Origin: Friedmanniella luteola
Lineage (GTDB): Bacteria > Actinomycetota > Actinomycetes > Propionibacteriales > Propionibacteriaceae
Direction of reading: 5' to 3'
Length of the DNA stretch: 64,000 bases
NCBI RefSeq assembly: GCF_900105065.1
Contig: NZ_LT629749.1
Location: 4,464,001 to 4,528,000 of the forward strand
Shown here: positions 59,932 to 64,000 of the stretch, piece by piece
Layout: each line of letters opens with the position of its first letter
Position numbering within the stretch: the stretch's first letter is position 1
Notes under the pieces: generated by a model
What the model was told of the DNA's origin: nothing
Seen by the model: the letters and a program-made list of their open reading frames with translations, nothing else
Database searches by the model: none
Translations under genes and position numbers: made by a program

Positions 59932-61491
59932 ATGAGCGATGGCACCGTGGCCGGCGACGGCCCCACCACCCCGGCCCGGGAGACCCCCGACCACACCGTC
60001 GACGTGCTGGTGATCGGGGCCGGGTTGTCCGGCGTCGGGGCGGCCTACCGTCTGCAGACCGAGTGCCCGGACCGCACCTACGCGGTGCTCGAGGCGCGCG
60101 AGCGGATCGGCGGCACCTGGGACCTGTTCCGCTACCCCGGCGTCCGGTCGGACTCCGACGTCTTCACGTTCAGCTACCTCTTCCGCCCCTGGGAGGGCGA
60201 GCAGACGCTGGCCGACGGCGAGAGCATCCGCACCTACATCGCCGACGTCGCGGCCGAGAACGGGATCGACCGGCGGATCCGGTTCGGCACCACGGTGGTG
60301 CACGCGTCCTGGTCGTCGGAGGCCGCACGCTGGACGGTCACGGCGCAGCGGTCGGACGGGCCGACGGAGACCTGGTCCTGCGGCTTCCTCTACGCGTGCT
60401 CCGGCTACTACGACTACACGGGGGGCCACACCCCCGACTTCCCCGGCCTCGACGACTTCGCCGGCCAGGTGGTGCACCCGCAGTTCTGGCCCGAGGACCT
60501 CGTGGTCGCCGGCCGGCGGGTCGTCGTCATCGGCTCGGGGGCCACGGCGGTCACGCTGGTCCCCGCGCTCGCCCGGGAGGGGGCGCACCCGGTCATGCTC
60601 CAGCGGACGCCCACCTGGGTGGTCTCCCAGCGCCAGGACGACCCGGTGACCCGCCGGCTGAAGCGGCGGCTGCCGCCGAAGGTGGCGCACCGGGTGGTCC
60701 GGGCCCGCAACCTGGCCCTCGGCCAGGCCTTCTACCAGCTGAGCCGGCGCCGTCCCGACCTGGCGCGCAGCTACCTGAGCAAGCCGATCGTCGGCCGGAT
60801 GGGACCGGAGTTCGCGGCCGAGCACTTCACCCCCAGCTACGACCCCTGGGACCAGCGGCTCTGCGTCATCCCCGACAGCGACCTGCTCAAGATCGTCGAG
60901 CGGGGCGAGGCCGAGGTGGTCACCGACCGCGTCGACCGCTTCGTGCCCGAGGGCATCCGCCTGGTGTCGGGCCGCGTCCTGGAGGCCGACGTCGTGGTCA
61001 CCGCCACGGGCCTGCAGATGAAGCTGCTGAGCGGCTTCTCCCTCGACGTCGACGGCGTCCCGGTCGTGCTGCCGGAGCGGGCCGTCTACCGCGGGCTGAT
61101 GCTGGACGGCGTCCCGAACTTCGCGCTGGCGATCGGCTACGTCAACGCCTCCTGGTCGTTGCGGGCCGACCTGTCGAGCCGCTACGTCTGCCGCTACCTC
61201 AACCACCTGCGCCGACGACGCCGGGGCTTCGGCTACCCGGTCCGGCCGGCGGACCTCGAGGAGCGACCGGTGATGCCGCTCCGGTCGGGCTACGTCCAGC
61301 GGGCCCTGACGACGCTGCCCGTCCAGGGCTCGCGCGACCCGTGGACCGTCCCGCAGAACTACGTGCTGGACAGCCTGCGGATGCGCCTCGGGCGGGTGGA
61401 CGAGGGACTGCGCTTCGACGTCGCCCCCGCTCCCGCTGCTGCGACGGCGCAGCGCCCGGCCGTCCCGACGCCCGCGGGGGTGACCGCATGA
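59932..61491 (+). CDS. Flavin monooxygenase of Baeyer-Villiger type
   Basis: The 519-residue FAD/NADPH enzyme has FAD motif GAGLSGVGAA (about 29-38), the Baeyer-Villiger fingerprint FAGQVVHPQFWP (about 177-188) and NADPH motif GSGATAVTL. It inserts oxygen into ketones or oxidises heteroatoms; the EthA/MymA branch is closest by eye. CAGACT ends six bases before the ATG. Its stop overlaps the ATG of the SDR, which may act on the same compounds, as in mycobacterial mymA-like operons. Confidence 0.92.
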   Translation: MSDGTVAGDGPTTPARETPDHTVDVLVIGAGLSGVGAAYRLQTECPDRTYAVLEARERIGGTWDLFRYPGVRSDSDVFTFSYLFRPWEGEQTLADGESIRTYIADVAAENGIDRRIRFGTTVVHASWSSEAARWTVTAQRSDGPTETWSCGFLYACSGYYDYTGGHTPDFPGLDDFAGQVVHPQFWPEDLVVAGRRVVVIGSGATAVTLVPALAREGAHPVMLQRTPTWVVSQRQDDPVTRRLKRRLPPKVAHRVVRARNLALGQAFYQLSRRRPDLARSYLSKPIVGRMGPEFAAEHFTPSYDPWDQRLCVIPDSDLLKIVERGEAEVVTDRVDRFVPEGIRLVSGRVLEADVVVTATGLQMKLLSGFSLDVDGVPVVLPERAVYRGLMLDGVPNFALAIGYVNASWSLRADLSSRYVCRYLNHLRRRRRGFGYPVRPADLEERPVMPLRSGYVQRALTTLPVQGSRDPWTVPQNYVLDSLRMRLGRVDEGLRFDVAPAPAAATAQRPAVPTPAGVTA

Positions 61492-62336
61492 GCCGGCTGG
61501 AGCCCTTCGTCTTCGCCGGCGCGACGGCCGTGCTGACGGGCGCCGCCAGCGGGATGGGCGAGCAGCTGGCGCACCAGCTCGCCGACCGCGGCACCGCGCT
61601 GGTCCTGCTGGACCGCGACGCCGACCGGCTGGACCGGGTGGCCGCGGCCGTGCGGGTCGCCCACCCGGGCCTGGGCGTGGAGGTGCACGTCGTCGACCTC
61701 GCCGAGACCGCCCGGATCGCCTCGCTGGTCGCCGAGATCCTCGCCGCGCACCCCCGCGTGGACCTGCTGGTCAACAACGCCGGCATCGCCCTGGCGGGCC
61801 GCTTCGACCAGATCAGCCTCGAGGACTTCGACGCCGTCCTGCGGGTCAACCTGACCGCCCCGGTCACCCTCACCCACCACCTGCTGCCGACGCTGCTCGC
61901 CTCCCCCGGCAGCCACGTCGTCAACGTCTCCAGCCTGTACGGGCTGATCGCGCCTCCCGGGCAGAGCGCCTACGCGACGAGCAAGTTCGGCCTCCGCGGC
62001 TTCAGCCAGGTGCTGCAGGCCGAGCTGGGGGGCCGCGGCGTCGGGGTCACGACCGTGCACCCCGGCGGCATCCGGACCCGCATCGCCGAGACGGCCCGGG
62101 TGGGCCAGGGGGTCGACCCGCAGCAGGCGGCCGTCGGCAAGGCGCGTGCAGCGCGCGTGCTCACCTACCCGGCGGAGCGCGCCGCGGCGGACATCCTCGA
62201 GGCGGTCGAGCACCGCCGGGTGCGGCTGCTCATCGCCCCCAGCGCCAAGGTGCCGGACGCCCTCGCCCGGCTGCTGCCGGTCGGGCACGTCAGGGCGCTG
62301 AGCTGGCTGATGGGCGGTGGTGGGCGGCGCCGCTGA
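61488..62336 (+). CDS. Short-chain dehydrogenase/reductase
   Basis: The 282-residue SDR has coenzyme loop GAASGMGEQLA (about 18-28), NNAGIAL, Ser in NVSSLYG and catalytic SAYATSKFG. An Asp after beta 2 (LLDRDADR) favours NAD. The C-terminal 40 residues resemble the membrane-binding tail of lipid-active SDRs. ATG overlaps the stop of the monooxygenase (ATGA), so the pair is coupled. Confidence 0.92.
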   Translation: MSRLEPFVFAGATAVLTGAASGMGEQLAHQLADRGTALVLLDRDADRLDRVAAAVRVAHPGLGVEVHVVDLAETARIASLVAEILAAHPRVDLLVNNAGIALAGRFDQISLEDFDAVLRVNLTAPVTLTHHLLPTLLASPGSHVVNVSSLYGLIAPPGQSAYATSKFGLRGFSQVLQAELGGRGVGVTTVHPGGIRTRIAETARVGQGVDPQQAAVGKARAARVLTYPAERAAADILEAVEHRRVRLLIAPSAKVPDALARLLPVGHVRALSWLMGGGGRRR

Positions 62337-62357
62337 CGCCGGCCCTGACCCGTCGGA

Positions 62358-63722
62358 TCAGTGCTGCATGTCCGTGAAGCGGGAGTAGTGGCCCTGGAAG
62401 GCCACGGTCAGGGTCTTGGTGGGGCCGTTGCGGTGCTTGGCCAGGTCGATGTCGGCCTCCCCGGCCCGCTCGGACTCCTTGTCGTGGATGTCCGGCCGGT
62501 TCAGCAGGATGACCATGTCGGCGTCCTGCTCCAGCGAGCCGGACTCACGCAGGTCCGACAGCATCGGCTTCTTGTCCGTGCGCTGCTCGGGACCACGGTT
62601 CAGCTGGGACAGCGCCACGACGGGCACCTCCAGCTCCTTGGCCAGCAGCTTGAGCTGGCGGGAGAACTCCGAGACCTCCAGCTGGCGGGACTCGACCTTC
62701 TTGCCCGAGGTCATCAGCTGGATGTAGTCGATGACCACGAGCTTGAGGTCCTGGCGCTGCTTGAGCCGGCGGGCCTTCGCCCGGATCTCCACCATGGTCA
62801 GGTTCGGGGAGTCGTCGATGTACATCGGCGCCTCGGACACCTGGCCCATCTTGGTGGCGACCCGGCTCCAGTCGTCGTCGCTCATCCGGCCGCCGCGGAT
62901 GTGGGACAGCGGGATGCTCGCCTCCGCCGACAGCAGCCGCATGGTGATCTCGATCTGGCTCATCTCCAGGCTGAAGATCACCGAGGTGAGGCCGTGCTTG
63001 ATCGACGCCGAGCGGGCCAGGTCCAACGCCAGGGTCGACTTCCCCATGCCGGGGCGGGCGGCGACGATGATCATCTGGCCGGGGTGCAGGCCGTTGGTGA
63101 GGTCGTCGAGCTCGGCGAAGCCGGTGGGCACACCGCCAAGGTTGCCGCCGCGGGAGGAGATGGCCTCCATCTCGTCGAGGGTCGGCTGCATGAGCTCCGA
63201 CAGCGGCTTGTAGTCCTCCGACGCGCTGCGGTCGGTGACCGCGTAGACCTCGGCCTGGGCGCGGTCGACGATGCCGTCGACGTCCCCCTCGCCGGCGTAG
63301 GACATCTGGCCGATCTTGATGGAGGCGTTGACCAGCCGGCGCAGGATCGCCTTCTCGCGGACGATCTCGGCGTAGTAGCCGGCGTTGGCGGCGACGGGGA
63401 CGCTGGAGAGCAGGGTGTGCAGGTACGGCGCCCCGCCCACCCGGACCAGCTCGCCGCGCTTGCCCAGCTCGGCGGAGACCGTGATGGCGTCGGCGGGCTC
63501 GCCGCGGCCGTAGAGGTCGACGACGGCGTCGTAGACCTGCTCGTGGGCCGGCCGGTAGAAGTCGACGCCTCGGAGGACCTCGACCACGTCGGCGATGGCG
63601 TCCTTGGACATGAGCATCGCGCCGAGCACGCACTGCTCGGCGTCCATGTCCTGGGGCGGCGTCCGGTCCGGCGTCCGCGGCGCCTCGTCCCGGTACGGCG
63701 TCATCACCTCGGCCAGGCTCAC
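62358..63722 (-). CDS. dnaB: Replicative DNA helicase DnaB
   Basis: The 454-residue helicase has an N-terminal primase-interaction domain (about 20-130: DMDAEQCVLGAMLMSKDAI) and a RecA-like motor with Walker A ARPGMGKST (about 230), Walker B LVVIDYIQLM and the arginine-finger region. No intein is present at the usual sites. GTG at 63722 was chosen over upstream starts because GAGAGGGG lies 7-9 bases before it and the N-terminus matches the family. DnaA boxes lie 180-200 bp upstream. Confidence 0.95.
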   Translation of the reverse strand: MSLAEVMTPYRDEAPRTPDRTPPQDMDAEQCVLGAMLMSKDAIADVVEVLRGVDFYRPAHEQVYDAVVDLYGRGEPADAITVSAELGKRGELVRVGGAPYLHTLLSSVPVAANAGYYAEIVREKAILRRLVNASIKIGQMSYAGEGDVDGIVDRAQAEVYAVTDRSASEDYKPLSELMQPTLDEMEAISSRGGNLGGVPTGFAELDDLTNGLHPGQMIIVAARPGMGKSTLALDLARSASIKHGLTSVIFSLEMSQIEITMRLLSAEASIPLSHIRGGRMSDDDWSRVATKMGQVSEAPMYIDDSPNLTMVEIRAKARRLKQRQDLKLVVIDYIQLMTSGKKVESRQLEVSEFSRQLKLLAKELEVPVVALSQLNRGPEQRTDKKPMLSDLRESGSLEQDADMVILLNRPDIHDKESERAGEADIDLAKHRNGPTKTLTVAFQGHYSRFTDMQH

Positions 63723-63898
63723 GCGCACTCCCCTCTCGGCCGGGACGTCCCTTCCCGGCGGTCGGCGACGGCGGGTGGTCAGCCACCCGTTCCCGCCCTC
63801 GAATGTAAGTTGCACCGCTGACATTTCTGCCCGCGGCCGCCGCCCCCCGGCGCGACCAGGGGACAACGTACGCCGTCTGGTGACCACCCGGAAGCCAG

Positions 63899-63921
63899 TT
63901 GTCCACAGGCCTTGTGGACAA
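63899..63921. promoter_or_regulatory. Inverted pair of DnaA boxes upstream of dnaB
   Basis: TTGTCCACA (63899-63907) and TGTGGACAA (63913-63921) are two perfect 9-mers of the TTGTCCACA type in opposite orientation, five bases apart. Apart from GGGGACAACG at 63858-63867 no further boxes are clear, so this is more likely a DnaA-regulated promoter region than an origin. The stretch 63723-64000 holds no gene I can support. Confidence 0.6.
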
Positions 63922-64000
63922 CCGGGGAGATCCTGTGGGGGACACGCACCCGTCCTGTGCGCAGCGCGGGGGACGCCTGGGGACGACGGCCCGGTTGAGC

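Noticed and set aside
58819-61206. A long minus-strand frame continuing upstream of the 48-residue small protein
   Set aside because: It is antisense to the aldo/keto reductase and monooxygenase, both clear families; only the last 48 codons have a ribosome site and normal composition.
63723-64000. Chromosome origin next to dnaB
   Set aside because: Only two clear DnaA boxes, no AT-rich unwinding region and no dnaA or dnaN visible.

Overview
The window is 64 kb of very GC-rich DNA with near-universal G/C third codon positions. Many genes use GTG starts, and several carry a TANNNT -10 box 6-8 nt before the start codon, as leaderless genes do. Together with an MprAB-type two-component pair, DUF3152, DUF5302, a YhgE/Pip protein, a LAXTG-type sorting signal and a CebR-like box, this points to a high-GC actinobacterium. 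A soil or rock genus of the Geodermatophilaceae type would fit, but the genus is only a guess. I saw no rRNA or tRNA gene, CRISPR array, insertion sequence or prophage.

Layout. 1-7.8 kb: a cut-off cytochrome b gene overlapping an NDH-2-like dehydrogenase, then a YhgE/Pip protein and an MMPL transporter with a C-terminal ATPase-like domain, divergent from a TetR gene. 7.8-12.6 kb: response regulator and sensor kinase, Tat-exported ferritin-like protein, NRAMP transporter. 12.7-20 kb: a coupled operon (DUF3152 protein, GNAT, AlkA-like glycosylase), YibE/F and an alcohol dehydrogenase, then lysS with an ankyrin protein and a Cys-rich small protein. 20.1-24.9 kb: the conserved ATP-grasp / alpha-E / transglutaminase trio, small genes and a HAD phosphatase. 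25-29.5 kb: a TetR gene coupled to a heterodimeric ABC exporter.

30-45 kb is the most unusual part: a catabolic island with two nitrilase-family amidases, a bicupin, a double SnoaL-like protein, a LacI regulator, two histidinol-dehydrogenase-like enzymes, an SDR, an HpaI-type aldolase, an alpha/beta hydrolase and a CUT1 sugar-type ABC importer without its own ATPase. Four copies of an ATACGTAT-type palindrome lie before four of its transcription units, so the LacI protein probably controls a local regulon. The substrate cannot be read from sequence; a small polyol, sugar acid or sulfonate is my guess.

45-64 kb: a molybdopterin oxidoreductase, a Tat-exported (alpha/alpha)-barrel protein behind a CebR-like box, NUDIX, exonuclease III, a LAXTG surface protein, methionine aminopeptidase, a DUF429 protein, and an internally deleted AbiEi/DUF559 gene bracketed by two copies of a 43-bp palindromic element (a third copy is at 30.3 kb). 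Then come an L,D-transpeptidase, an MFS exporter with a possible structured leader, a DUF5107 protein, an aldo/keto reductase, a Baeyer-Villiger-type monooxygenase with an SDR, and dnaB with a pair of DnaA boxes upstream.

Decay is visible at 39.3 kb (GIY-YIG pseudogene between clusters of a 19-bp repeat), at 29.7 kb (gene remnant ending in a perfect hairpin) and perhaps at 23.6 kb (YbjQ-like fragment).
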